From Sphingomonas sp. CL5.1 (GTDB lineage Bacteria > Pseudomonadota > Alphaproteobacteria > Sphingomonadales > Sphingomonadaceae), in NCBI RefSeq assembly GCF_013344685.1, contig NZ_CP050137.1, forward strand, positions 1,244,001-1,308,000: a stretch of 64,000 bases of DNA, written 5' to 3'. Both the position numbers and the translations under genes were made by a program. Of this stretch, positions 33,427-42,317 are shown one piece after another; within the stretch, counting starts at the first letter, position 1; each line of letters starts with the position of its first letter. The notes under the pieces were generated by a model that did not search any database, was not told the origin of the DNA, and saw only the letters and a list, made by a program, of their open reading frames with translations.

Positions 33427-35655
33427 ATGCGTTTTCGGTTTTTGCTGTCGTCGGTCAGCCTACTTACTGTTATTCCATACGCGCCTGCCTTCGCACAGGA
33501 TAGCCACGCACCGGCGGAGAAGGGTGTCGATGGCACACATAGCGCCGTTGGAGACGGCACCGGTCTCAGCGACATCGTCGTAACGGCGCAAAAACGCGAA
33601 GGGCGGCTTCAGGAAACGCCGCTGGCGATCTCGGCCGTCGATTCTGCCACAATCGATCGCCGGCAGGTGCTTTCGGTTCAGGATTTGCCGGCGCTGGCCC
33701 CGGGTGTTTCGGTGGCGCAGCACGCCGGCTACAACCGGCTGTTCATTCGCGGTATCGGGTTGACCTCGATCTCGAACGGTCAGGATCCGAGCGTCGCGTT
33801 CCAGGTCGATGGCGTGGTGATCGGGCGTCCATCCGCCCAACTCGCCTCCTTCTTCGACATCGAGCGCATCGAGGTGCTGCGCGGCCCGCAGGGCACCTTA
33901 TATGGCAGGAACGCGACCGGCGGCACCGTCAATCTCATAACGCGCAAGCCGACGGAGGCGCTGAGCGGGTATCTCGACGTCGGTTACGGCAATTACAACA
34001 GCGTCGATATCGATGGCGCGATCAGCGGCGCGCTCGACAAGGCGGGCGATCTGCGCGCGCGGCTGGCCTTCCAGCGCATCACGCACGACGGCTATGGCCG
34101 CGACGTCACGCTGAACACCCCCATCGACGACCAGAACAGCTGGGCGGTGCGTGGCACCGTCGAGGCGGACCCGACGGACAAGATCCAGATCACCGTCAGC
34201 GCCGATTATGCGAAGGAAGACGACCACAATTACGCCTTCCACGGTTTCGGCCCGTATCGCGCGGACGTGCCGCTGCCGGGGCTGCTCATGGGCGGCACCT
34301 TGCTGGCCAACAGCCGGGATATCGCCAGCGAGGTCAATACCACCAACAAGCGCGAATTCTGGGGATTGGCCGGGACGATCAAGATCGACCTGGGCAATGG
34401 TTTCAGCCTGCAGTCGATCACCGGATATCGTCACTCGCATCGCGGCAACATCACCGATCCGGAGACCACCTCCTATCCCGTATTCTCGCCGGTCAACACC
34501 GTCGAAACCGCCAGGCAGTTCTCCGAAGAGTTGCAGGTCAATTACAGCAGCAATCGCCTCAAGGCCGTGGGCGGATTGTTCTATTACGACGAAGATCTGT
34601 TCGCGATGCTCGATCTCAAATGGTTGCTGTTAGGTAGCCAGTTGGGTTTCCCCAATGCGGCCTATCAGGAGAAGGGGACGGTGGGGATCAAGTCCTACGC
34701 GGCTTATACCGAATGGACATGGGAGGCGCTGGACCATGTGCACTTCACCGTCGGCCTGCGGTATAGCGATGAACGCCGCAAATCGCTCGGCACGCTCACC
34801 ATTTTCAACTTCCTGCCGCCACCGAATGGCGCCAATTCGGTCATCCCGATCAACCAGAAGAAAAACTGGGATGCTTTCACGCCCAAGTTCGGGATCGATT
34901 ATAAGCCGAACGACAATGTCATGCTTTACGCCTCGGCGACAAAGGGTTTCAAGAGTGGTGTGCTGCTGGCCGGCAACCCCAATCCACCGGTCGATCCCGA
35001 ATATATCTGGGCTTATGAAGGGGGCATCAAAACGACATTGCTAGATCGTCGACTGCAATTGAACAGCAGCGTGTTTCATTATGACTATACCAACCTTCAG
35101 GTGAATCAGATCGTCGGAAATTCGATCATTACCAAGAACGCCGCGGCGGCGAAAATCACCGGCGCGGAACTGGAAATGCGCGCGGCGCCGGCTCGCGGGA
35201 TCAACCTCGACGCGTCGGTGACCTATCTGGATGCCAAGTTCACCTCCTTCACCTCGACCAATCCGGCTTACCCGGCCGGGCCGAGTGTCGATCTGGCCGG
35301 GCGTCGCCTGGTCAATGCGCCGAAATGGGCGCTCAACGCCGGCGCCGAGGTGGAATTGCCGGTGGGGCTGCCGGGCAGTCTCTCGTTACGCGGCGACATG
35401 GCCTATACATCGAAGGTCTATTTCACCGAGTTCAACGACGCCGCGCTGTCGCAGAAAGCGGTTGCGATATTCGATGCGTCGCTACGGTATGAAGACGCCG
35501 GCAACCATTGGACCGCCAGCCTGTTCGTCAAGAACCTCACCAACCAAATGGTGCTGAGCAACAAGTTCGTTGCCGCCGGCCTCACCGGTTATGCGATCAA
35601 CGGCGGCTTCAAGCCCCCCCGCCTGTATGGCGTTCGGCTCGGCTACAAGTTCTGA
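33427..35655 (+). CDS. TonB-dependent outer-membrane receptor
   Basis: A 742-residue receptor from ATG 33427 (MRFRFLLSSVSLLTVIPYAP, signal peptide ending AFAQ), with GGGGAGG about six bases upstream. A TonB box-like DIVVTAQKREGRLQETPLAI precedes the plug (LFIRGIGLTSISNGQDPSVA, VDGVVIGRP, IERIEVLRGPQGTLYGRNAT, GGTVNLITRKP). The barrel ends YGVRLGYKF with the terminal Phe. It is of the FyuA/CirA-like group widespread in sphingomonad catabolic clusters, shorter than the two other receptors here. As the first gene of the island it should import the island's substrate; no inner-membrane permease is encoded in the island. It lies 36 bases before the NTF2-like gene and is probably co-transcribed with it. 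Confidence 0.93.
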   Translation: MRFRFLLSSVSLLTVIPYAPAFAQDSHAPAEKGVDGTHSAVGDGTGLSDIVVTAQKREGRLQETPLAISAVDSATIDRRQVLSVQDLPALAPGVSVAQHAGYNRLFIRGIGLTSISNGQDPSVAFQVDGVVIGRPSAQLASFFDIERIEVLRGPQGTLYGRNATGGTVNLITRKPTEALSGYLDVGYGNYNSVDIDGAISGALDKAGDLRARLAFQRITHDGYGRDVTLNTPIDDQNSWAVRGTVEADPTDKIQITVSADYAKEDDHNYAFHGFGPYRADVPLPGLLMGGTLLANSRDIASEVNTTNKREFWGLAGTIKIDLGNGFSLQSITGYRHSHRGNITDPETTSYPVFSPVNTVETARQFSEELQVNYSSNRLKAVGGLFYYDEDLFAMLDLKWLLLGSQLGFPNAAYQEKGTVGIKSYAAYTEWTWEALDHVHFTVGLRYSDERRKSLGTLTIFNFLPPPNGANSVIPINQKKNWDAFTPKFGIDYKPNDNVMLYASATKGFKSGVLLAGNPNPPVDPEYIWAYEGGIKTTLLDRRLQLNSSVFHYDYTNLQVNQIVGNSIITKNAAAAKITGAELEMRAAPARGINLDASVTYLDAKFTSFTSTNPAYPAGPSVDLAGRRLVNAPKWALNAGAEVELPVGLPGSLSLRGDMAYTSKVYFTEFNDAALSQKAVAIFDASLRYEDAGNHWTASLFVKNLTNQMVLSNKFVAAGLTGYAINGGFKPPRLYGVRLGYKF

Positions 35656-35690
35656 GAGCCGAAATTGGCCGTCGCGGAGGAGGGTGGGGC

Positions 35691-36086
35691 ATGAGCACCG
35701 ATGGGAAAGATATCACAGGTGTCCTTGCAGCTGAACGGCGGCGCGGCGAGGCGTTAGTGGCGCGGGATTTTGCCGCGCTGCGCGCGATGATCGCGCCCGA
35801 CGTCACCCATACGCATACGCGCGGCGTGACTGACGGATTCGCTTCCTATTTCCGTTTCATCGAGGAAGAACTGGCGTTTCTGGAATGCGATCGCGGGCCG
35901 CTGACGGTTCGTCTGATCGGTGATGTGGCGGTCATGACCGGCGAGATGACCAATCGCGTCCTGCCGCGCGGAAAGGATGCATCGATCCTGACCCGGGCGC
36001 AGGTATTGCAGATATGGGAATGGCGCGCCGATCGCTGGATGCTTGTCGCGTTTCAGTCCACCAACCTGCCGCCGGTCGGCGCATGA
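35691..36086 (+). CDS. NTF2/SnoaL-like protein
   Basis: A 131-residue cone-fold protein of the NTF2/DUF4440-like superfamily (GEALVARDFAALRAMIAPDV, THTHTRGVTDGFASYFRFIE, ILTRAQVLQIWEWRADRWML). Members include small isomerases, dehydratases and hydrolases; with few conserved residues the reaction cannot be named. Start ATG 35691 follows a strong GGAGGAGGGTGGGGC. The gene overlaps the amidohydrolase by four bases (ATGA), which suggests a shared step or complex. Confidence 0.85.
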   Translation: MSTDGKDITGVLAAERRRGEALVARDFAALRAMIAPDVTHTHTRGVTDGFASYFRFIEEELAFLECDRGPLTVRLIGDVAVMTGEMTNRVLPRGKDASILTRAQVLQIWEWRADRWMLVAFQSTNLPPVGA

Positions 36087-37165
36087 CCGGCGTGACCACT
36101 CCGGGGTTGCATCGCTGCAGCGAAACGGCCGGGCCAACGCCGCTGGGCACCAGCTTGCAACGCCTGCCTTGGAGAACGATCGACTTGCATTGCCATATGG
36201 CCGTTCCTGCCGTCGAGGCGATGGTCGCCGATCAGCCGGCCCGTATTGCCCAGGCTGCGGCCGAAGCGACAGCAATCGGGCCGCAATCGCTTGCCGTCAA
36301 CGCGGGCCAGATGGCGGCCCTCGCCCCGCGCCTCACGGGTGTCGCCGAGCGCCTGGCCGATATGGACGCAATGGGCGTCGATATTCAGGTCGTCAGCCCG
36401 TCCCCCACGCAATATCATTATTGGGCCGGCGAGGATCTGGCCGAGGAAATCGCGGGCGGGATCAACGCTGCGATCGCGGAAGCCTGCGCAGCCCATCCGG
36501 ATCGCCTGCTCGCGCTCGGTACCGTGTCGCTCCAGCATCCCGAACGTGCCGCGCGCCAGCTCGAGCGGCTGATGCGTAACGAGAGGTTCAAGGGCGTCGA
36601 GATTTCCTCACTGGTCGCCGGCCGGGATATCGCCGACCGGTTCTTCGATCCGTTCTGGCAAAAGGCGGACGAACTCGGCGCGGTTGTCTTCATCCATCCC
36701 TGGGGCACCACATTAGGCGCGCGACTTGCCGACCATTACCTGATGAACACGATCGGCCAGCCCTTCGAGACGACGGTGTGCCTGTCAAAGCTGATCTTCA
36801 GCGGCGCGCTCGATCGATATCCGGAGGTCAAGATCGTCGCCGCGCATGGCGGTGGCTATTTGCCGATGTACGGCGGCCGATCCGATCACGCTCATGCTGT
36901 CCGCCCGGAAGCGGGGGGCTGCGCTTGCCGCCCGACAGATTATCTGCGTCGGCTGTGGTTCGATAGCCTGGCGCACGATCCTCATCAACTCGCGCGGTTG
37001 ATCGATCAGGTCGGTGCGGATCGCATTGTGCTGGGTACCGATTACCCCTTCGACATGGGGCACTATGCACCGGGCCCGTTGCTCGCCGTGTTCGACGCAG
37101 CCGATCAGCGCCGTATCGCCGGGGGTAACGCCGAGATGCTACTCGGCCTGCCTCCGCAGCCCTGA
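36083..37165 (+). CDS. ACMSD-like amidohydrolase (probable decarboxylase)
   Basis: A 360-residue member of the amidohydrolase-2 group that includes aminocarboxymuconate-semialdehyde decarboxylase and gamma-resorcylate decarboxylase. Metal ligands appear in order: TIDLHCHM (HxH), VFIHPWGTT, KIVAAHGGGYLPMY and VLGTDYPFDMGHY (Asp). A likely role is non-oxidative decarboxylation of an aromatic acid or ring-cleavage product. A Cys-rich bit, GGCACRP, near residue 275 is unusual. Start ATG 36083 overlaps the previous gene; a longer frame upstream is the overlapping gene in another frame. It is followed by the convergent FAH gene after only three bases. Confidence 0.88.
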   Translation: MTGVTTPGLHRCSETAGPTPLGTSLQRLPWRTIDLHCHMAVPAVEAMVADQPARIAQAAAEATAIGPQSLAVNAGQMAALAPRLTGVAERLADMDAMGVDIQVVSPSPTQYHYWAGEDLAEEIAGGINAAIAEACAAHPDRLLALGTVSLQHPERAARQLERLMRNERFKGVEISSLVAGRDIADRFFDPFWQKADELGAVVFIHPWGTTLGARLADHYLMNTIGQPFETTVCLSKLIFSGALDRYPEVKIVAAHGGGYLPMYGGRSDHAHAVRPEAGGCACRPTDYLRRLWFDSLAHDPHQLARLIDQVGADRIVLGTDYPFDMGHYAPGPLLAVFDAADQRRIAGGNAEMLLGLPPQP

Positions 37166-37168
37166 TGA

Positions 37169-38185
37169 TCAGAGCGGAACGAAGGGCCGGTGCAGCACCG
37201 CGCCCGCCGCGACCTGTTCCGCCGTGCATGGCACCACTTGCGCGCCAAGGCCGGCGATCGCGCCGCGCATCACGTCTCCATCGCGCAGGAAGCGATTGAA
37301 ATGCGTGCCGTTGCCGGCGGGCGAGCCGGTACAGATGACGTCGCCGGGCAGTAGCAGGATATGGGTGGAGACGAATTCGATCAGCCGCGCCACGTTAAAG
37401 ATCATGTCGGCGGTTGATTCATCCTGCATTATCATGTCGTTCAGCCGCAGCGTCAGACGCATGTCCTGCGGATCAGCGATCAGCGGCGCCGGCACCACCA
37501 GCGGCCCGAGCGGGAGGAAGCCGGGGCAGGATTTGCCGGCGAGAAAATCCAGTCCCATCCCCGGAATATCGGGACGCGCGATATGGTCGCGCGCGCTGAT
37601 GTCGTTGGCGATCGTGTATCCCGCGACATGACGAAGCGCCTGATCACGGGGCACGCGGCGTGCCGGCCTGCCGATCACCACCGCGAGTTCCAGCTCCCAA
37701 TCAGTCTGGGCGCTGTCGGTGGGAACGACCAGCGTGTCGAACGCTCCGGCCAGTGCCGAGGCCGCCTTGACGAACGCGAAGGGCGCGCCCGCCGCCGCAC
37801 GATGATCCATCAGAGCGATTGCCCGGCGGCGACGCTCAGCGGAGTCGAGGCCGGATTCGCTGCCGGCGGAATGGTCGGTCATAATATCGATCACATGCCG
37901 CCGGTAATTGGCGCCGGCGCAAAGAATCTGGCGTGGCACGACCGGCGGCAGCACGTCGAGATCGCCCAAGGCCATTCCCGTTTCCGCGCCAGCGCGGATC
38001 GCCTCAACGCGCTGGGCTAATTCGGGCCAGATATCGTCCCATATGTCGAAGATCGCCAGTGTATCGCCACGTGGCGCCTGCGTCAGCGGATAGGCCGCCC
38101 CATCGACCACGAGCGCGGCAAAAGGCGCGTTACGCCCGCGCGCGAACCGCCCGATGCCAACCGCCGGTAAAGGGTTTCCGCTCAT
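37169..38185 (-). CDS. Fumarylacetoacetate hydrolase family protein
   Basis: A 338-residue FAH-fold enzyme from ATG 38185 (MSGNPLPAVGIGRF), preceded by GGGAGAG. An N-terminal domain of about 95 residues is followed by the catalytic fold: ILCAGANYRRHVIDI, WELELAVVIGRPARRVPRDQ with the metal-binding Glu pair, YTIANDISARD with the Asp, GLDFLAGKSCPGFLPLGPLV, and LLLPGDVICTGSPAGNGTHF. FAH proteins hydrolyse or decarboxylate acylpyruvates and related ring-cleavage products, so this may work downstream of the extradiol dioxygenase. It is divergent from the NmrA-like gene at 38370 across a 184-base promoter region and convergent with the amidohydrolase. Confidence 0.9.
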   Translation of the reverse strand: MSGNPLPAVGIGRFARGRNAPFAALVVDGAAYPLTQAPRGDTLAIFDIWDDIWPELAQRVEAIRAGAETGMALGDLDVLPPVVPRQILCAGANYRRHVIDIMTDHSAGSESGLDSAERRRRAIALMDHRAAAGAPFAFVKAASALAGAFDTLVVPTDSAQTDWELELAVVIGRPARRVPRDQALRHVAGYTIANDISARDHIARPDIPGMGLDFLAGKSCPGFLPLGPLVVPAPLIADPQDMRLTLRLNDMIMQDESTADMIFNVARLIEFVSTHILLLPGDVICTGSPAGNGTHFNRFLRDGDVMRGAIAGLGAQVVPCTAEQVAAGAVLHRPFVPL

Positions 38186-38369
38186 CACAACTCTCCCGTC
38201 GACGGCGATACCCCGCCGTCGCCGACGGCACCAATCGCGGACGCCAATGCCTCTCATCGGCCCGGCTGATGGGCGAGCCATCAACCGACGCTATGCCAGC
38301 CATCCATTCTGGCGCTTTCCGCGCGGCACCAGCCGCACTTAAACTGTCCGTGAAAACAAGGAGACCCTC

Positions 38370-39254
38370 ATGGCGGAGCAGCGCCCGATCTTCATCAATT
38401 GCGCCGGCAGCCGCACCCAGCGCGCGGTGATCGCGGCGTTACGCGCCCGCGGCGCATCGTCGCTTCGCGCCTTCGGCCGCTCGCTTGACAAGACGCGATT
38501 GCACGACCGCGGCGTCGATACGGTGATCGAGGGCGATCTGCTCGATATCGACGCGCTTAGCGATGCTATGGCGGGCAGCAGCACGGTGATCCACGTCGCC
38601 CCCGCGCTCCAGGACAAGGAAGTGGCGATGGGGCAGTTCGCCATCGACGCCGCCCGGCGCGCCGGTGTCGAAAGCTTCATCTACATCTCGGTAATCCATC
38701 CGCAGATCGACTATCTGATGAACCATCGTGCGAAGCTGGCGGTCGAGGATTGCCTGATCGGCTCGGGCTTGTCGTTCACCATCATGCGGCCGATGCATTA
38801 TTTCCAGAACCTCGACGTCGCCGCCGCACTCGATACCGGGCGGGTGCAGTTCACCTACTCGGTCGAGCGGCCGCTGGGATTCGTCGATATGGCGGATGTC
38901 GGCGAAGCCGTGGCCAAGGTCGCGATCGAACCGGGGCATGATTATGCCACCTACGATCTGTGCGGTGCCACCGCGCTGACGGGGCTGGAAATCGCAGCAG
39001 AACTTAGCAGAATCGCGGGACGCGTGATCGAGCCGATCCGCCTCCCGCTCGAGCGTCTGGTGGATTGGCTGGCGCCGATGCTGGCCCATGACGCACATTC
39101 GGTCGACTGGACCGCGAGCGCGATCGAGCGGCTGTTCAACTATTACGACCGCTTCGGGCTGTACGGTAATGCCAATGTGCTACGCTGGCTGCTCGGCCGC
39201 GAGCCGACATCCTTCACCCAATTCGCTCTCCGTGAGATCGCGGGTGGACGATGA
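38370..39254 (+). CDS. NmrA-like NAD(P)-binding protein
   Basis: A 294-residue atypical SDR. It opens MAEQRPIFINCAGSRTQRAV, a Rossmann motif with an unusual glycine pattern, then VIHVAPALQDKEVAMGQFAI, FIYISVIHPQIDYLMNHRAK and FTIMRPMHYFQNLDVAAALD. NmrA-like members can be reductases or NADP sensors. Start ATG 38370 has GGAGA seven bases upstream. Its last 75 bases overlap the convergent LysR gene (39180-39254). It is transcribed alone rightward, so its place in the pathway is unclear. Confidence 0.85.
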   Translation: MAEQRPIFINCAGSRTQRAVIAALRARGASSLRAFGRSLDKTRLHDRGVDTVIEGDLLDIDALSDAMAGSSTVIHVAPALQDKEVAMGQFAIDAARRAGVESFIYISVIHPQIDYLMNHRAKLAVEDCLIGSGLSFTIMRPMHYFQNLDVAAALDTGRVQFTYSVERPLGFVDMADVGEAVAKVAIEPGHDYATYDLCGATALTGLEIAAELSRIAGRVIEPIRLPLERLVDWLAPMLAHDAHSVDWTASAIERLFNYYDRFGLYGNANVLRWLLGREPTSFTQFALREIAGGR

Positions 39255-40193
39255 AACGGTTTGTTCCGCGACGATTTCAGCCACAATGTCCGCGATGACC
39301 CCGCGAAACCAGCGATGCCCGGGATCATTGTCGTTTCGCGGATGCCAGTACAGATTCTCCTCCAGCATCGGAAGCGCCAGCGGCGGCGCGACCGCGCGCA
39401 CGCCAAGCGCGTCGGCGCAACGTTGCACGAGGATCGAGGGCGCGAGCGTGACCATCTCGCTATGCGCCACCATGCTCAGCGATTGCTGGAAATTGGGCAA
39501 CCAGAAACGCACCCGCGGCCGGCGCGGCTGGCGGCGCACGATCTGCTCGCCGATGGAGGTGAAATTCCCGCCGAACCGGGTTTCGACATAGGGGAGCGCG
39601 CAGAATTCGTCATAGGTCAGCGTATCGCCTACCAGCGGATTATCGCGCGCGACGGCAATAACCATTCGATCGCTGAACAGCGGCTTGCCACTGATCGCCT
39701 TGTCGACACAGGCAGGGTCGAGCGTCAGGCGCTGCGCCAGCGTGATCGTGCAATCGAGACTGCCCTCGAACAATCGCGGCAGCGTATCCGCGAGCAGATC
39801 GTCGAACTGGAAGCTGATGGCCGGCGCCTCGCGCAGCAGGCGTCGCGCAAGCGGCTCTGCCAGGAGGTCGCTGCAAAAAGAGGAGCAGCCCAGCCGAAAC
39901 AGCCGCTCGGCATTGCCCGGATCGAAACTTTGCGCCTCCGAGGTTAGCTCGCGGACGCGATCGAGAATATCGCGCACCGGCGTGACCAGCTCACGCGCGC
40001 GCGGACTCAACTCCAGCCCGCGCCCGACACGTTCCAGCAGCTCATCCTTGAAATGCCAGCGCAACTTCTGGAGCGCGGCGCTCATTCCCGGCTGGGAAAT
40101 GTGCATCCGCTCGGCCGCGCGGGTGACGCTCCGTTCCGCCAGCAGCGCGTCGAGCGCGAGCAGAAGATTGAGATCAAGCCCTCGCAGATGCAC
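39180..40193 (-). CDS. LysR-family transcriptional regulator
   Basis: A 337-residue LysR regulator: MHLRGLDLNLLLALDALLAE, the winged helix (RSVTRAAERMHISQPGMSAA, LQKLRWHFKDELLERVGRGL) and an effector domain to about residue 310. It resembles the NodD/NahR-like branch, which responds to aromatic inducers. The last gene of the leftward five-gene run (dioxygenase, two SDRs, amidohydrolase, LysR), it follows the amidohydrolase by 71 bases. The C-terminus is about 30 residues longer than usual and overlaps the convergent NmrA-like gene by 75 bases; read-through into that gene may explain the extension. It is the only regulator in the island and probably acts on the divergent promoter at 44138-44368. 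Confidence 0.9.
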   Translation of the reverse strand: MHLRGLDLNLLLALDALLAERSVTRAAERMHISQPGMSAALQKLRWHFKDELLERVGRGLELSPRARELVTPVRDILDRVRELTSEAQSFDPGNAERLFRLGCSSFCSDLLAEPLARRLLREAPAISFQFDDLLADTLPRLFEGSLDCTITLAQRLTLDPACVDKAISGKPLFSDRMVIAVARDNPLVGDTLTYDEFCALPYVETRFGGNFTSIGEQIVRRQPRRPRVRFWLPNFQQSLSMVAHSEMVTLAPSILVQRCADALGVRAVAPPLALPMLEENLYWHPRNDNDPGHRWFRGVIADIVAEIVAEQTVSSSTRDLTESELGEGCRLAAEQPA

Positions 40194-40264
40194 GCTTTCC
40201 TCTCCTTATGATGATCGGTTGCGTTCCTCAGCGTAATCGCCGCGCGTCGGCTTTGACAGCCTGT

Positions 40265-41350
40265 TCACACGCCGAGCAGCGCGCGCGGCGTGCGGACCGC
40301 GATCGTTTCGAACATCGTCGGCGTGAGCCCCGGCGTGCGGCGCAGGTCGCCCAACCCATCCTCCTCGCCCACCGGATAGTCCGAACCGAGCACAATGCGC
40401 TCGACCCCCACTATCTGGATCAGCGCGGCGAGAATCTCGGAGCTGTAAACGCAACTGTCGTAATAGAAATCCTTGAGATAAGTGCTTGGCATCCGGCTGA
40501 TGTTCCGCATCGTCTGCGGGCGTTCGATCGCGTTGCGATCGAGCCTCCCGTAATAGTGCGGGAGGAAGCCGCCGCCATGGGCGATCACGATCTTCACACC
40601 GGGGAACCGGTCAAACACGCCGTTGTAGATTATCGAGCACATCACCTTGATTTCCTCGACCCCCTGGCCGACCGAATTGCTGAGCGCGAAATCGTCGAAT
40701 GGAGGGGCCGTGTCTTGGCCATGCGGATGGATGAACACGGTCAGCCCGTGGCGGCGCACCGCTTCCCATAGCGGATCGAAGCGCCGGTCGCCGAAATAGA
40801 TGCCATCGGGCGTGCAGGAGGAAAGCTGCAACACCCGCATTCCCAATTGGGTCGCGCAGCGTTCAAGTTCGGGCAACGCAAGCGACAAATCTTGCATCGG
40901 CAGGCTGAATGCACCGTGGAATCGGCCGCGATGAGCCGCCACCCAATCGCGCGCGATCCGGTCGTTGCAGGCACGATAGAGCTTCAGGTCATGCGCGGCA
41001 TCCCCCCATGTGATGCCGTGGGTCGCGTTGGAATAGCCGACGACATGGCTGCCGACGCCATATCGGTCCATATGCGCGATCTGCACTTCAGGCGATTTCA
41101 TCCCCTCAAGCCATGCGGCAACATGCGTGCTCGTCATCGCTCCGGTGATGAGATTGGGCAGATCGGGATCGAACATATGCGTGTGAAAGTCGATCGGGCC
41201 GCCGGACGCATGGGGTTGCGTTGCTTCGGCAGCAGCGGAATTGGAGAGCGCGCCGCTGGCCAGCACCCCGCCCGTGATAGCGCCCAAACCGGCGAGGCCA
41301 GCGCGTACTGCCGAACGACGCGACATTTCACATTGCGGGCAGCCAATCAT
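40265..41350 (-). CDS. Tat-exported ACMSD-like amidohydrolase
   Basis: A 361-residue amidohydrolase-2 protein with an N-terminal twin-arginine type leader (MSRRSAVRAGLAGLGAITGG, ending NSAAAEA), so it is probably periplasmic. That is unusual for this family, which normally decarboxylates in the cytoplasm. Metal ligands: IDFHTHMF (HxH), VFIHPHGQD, KIVIAHGGGFLPHYYG and VLGSDYP. It is related to, but not a duplicate of, the enzyme at 36083. The leader also contains two Cys (GCPQCEM) before the RR. It follows an SDR by 36 bases. Export implies that part of the pathway, or an early substrate-trimming step, happens outside the inner membrane. Confidence 0.87.
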   Translation of the reverse strand: MIGCPQCEMSRRSAVRAGLAGLGAITGGVLASGALSNSAAAEATQPHASGGPIDFHTHMFDPDLPNLITGAMTSTHVAAWLEGMKSPEVQIAHMDRYGVGSHVVGYSNATHGITWGDAAHDLKLYRACNDRIARDWVAAHRGRFHGAFSLPMQDLSLALPELERCATQLGMRVLQLSSCTPDGIYFGDRRFDPLWEAVRRHGLTVFIHPHGQDTAPPFDDFALSNSVGQGVEEIKVMCSIIYNGVFDRFPGVKIVIAHGGGFLPHYYGRLDRNAIERPQTMRNISRMPSTYLKDFYYDSCVYSSEILAALIQIVGVERIVLGSDYPVGEEDGLGDLRRTPGLTPTMFETIAVRTPRALLGV

Positions 41351-41386
41351 TGTTGCTCTCCTTTGTCGATTGCGGAATCCAGGCGG

Positions 41387-42268
41387 CTATTCTTCTTTTG
41401 CTGCGGCCTTGGCCACTTCAAGACGGAATTGCTCGAAACCAGATTCGGGAATTATCTCGTCCAGCCGATCCGCCACGTCGTCGAGGCGGCGGAGCAATTC
41501 ACTGGCAACGTCGTTCTGAGCCCGGATATGGATGCCCCGCGTCATTGTAATATGGGCTTGCTCAAAGCTGCCCGCTCCGGCGAGCAGGATCCGACGCGTG
41601 GGCGCTTCGTCGGCACAGAGCGCAACAACCGCCGGGCTGACCAGCCCCGGATCAAGCCGTGCGAAATCCTCCGCCGCAAAAATGCCCTCCGTCATGCCCG
41701 TGGCAGCGCTCGGCGCGAGGCAATTCACACGGATATCGTGGCGCTGGCCTTCGATCGCGAGCGTCTGCATCAGGCCTACCAGCGCCATTTTCGCAGCACC
41801 GTAATTGGACTGACCGAAATTGCCGTACAGCCCCGATGATGAGGTGGTGAAAACGATCCGCCCATATTGACGCTCGCGCATATGGTCCCACACGGCTTTG
41901 GCGCAGATCGCCGCCCCCATCAGATGCACATCCAGCACCAAGCGAAAATCGTTGAGATCCATCTTCGCGAAACTCTTGTCGCGCAGAATGCCGGCATTAC
42001 AGACCAGAATATCGATCGTGCCCCAATGAGCGATTGCTACATCGATCATCGCGGCTACCGCCGTTTCATCGGTAACGCTCGCAGCGAACGCGATGGCGTC
42101 GCCGGCCATCGCCCTTATCTCCCCCGTGACCGTCTCGGCCGCCTCAGCCGAAAGATCGTTGACGAGTACGCGCGCGCCATGACGAGCGAGCAGCATGGCG
42201 TGGGCACGCCCCAGGCCCGCACCCGCCCCCGTCACGATCGCTGTGCGACCGGATAGCAATAGCGACAT
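41387..42268 (-). CDS. SDR-family dehydrogenase (3-hydroxyacyl-CoA-like)
   Basis: A 293-residue short-chain dehydrogenase with an extended C-terminus. AIVTGAGAGLGRAHAMLLAR, VCNAGILRDKSFAKMDLNDF, and the catalytic YGAAKMALVGLM (Ser-Ser upstream in TTSSSGLYG) are present. The sequence closely fits the peroxisomal multifunctional enzyme 2/HSD17B4-like branch that oxidises 3-hydroxyacyl-CoA or steroid-like alcohols, and its tail (about 230-293) carries a charged helix. It sits between another SDR (49 bases upstream) and the Tat amidohydrolase. Which alcohol it oxidises is not known. Confidence 0.88.
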   Translation of the reverse strand: MSLLLSGRTAIVTGAGAGLGRAHAMLLARHGARVLVNDLSAEAAETVTGEIRAMAGDAIAFAASVTDETAVAAMIDVAIAHWGTIDILVCNAGILRDKSFAKMDLNDFRLVLDVHLMGAAICAKAVWDHMRERQYGRIVFTTSSSGLYGNFGQSNYGAAKMALVGLMQTLAIEGQRHDIRVNCLAPSAATGMTEGIFAAEDFARLDPGLVSPAVVALCADEAPTRRILLAGAGSFEQAHITMTRGIHIRAQNDVASELLRRLDDVADRLDEIIPESGFEQFRLEVAKAAAKEE

Positions 42269-42317
42269 GAAAATCCTTCTCCCCGCCCTTCTTCATGACG
42301 AAGAAGGGCTCCTTATG

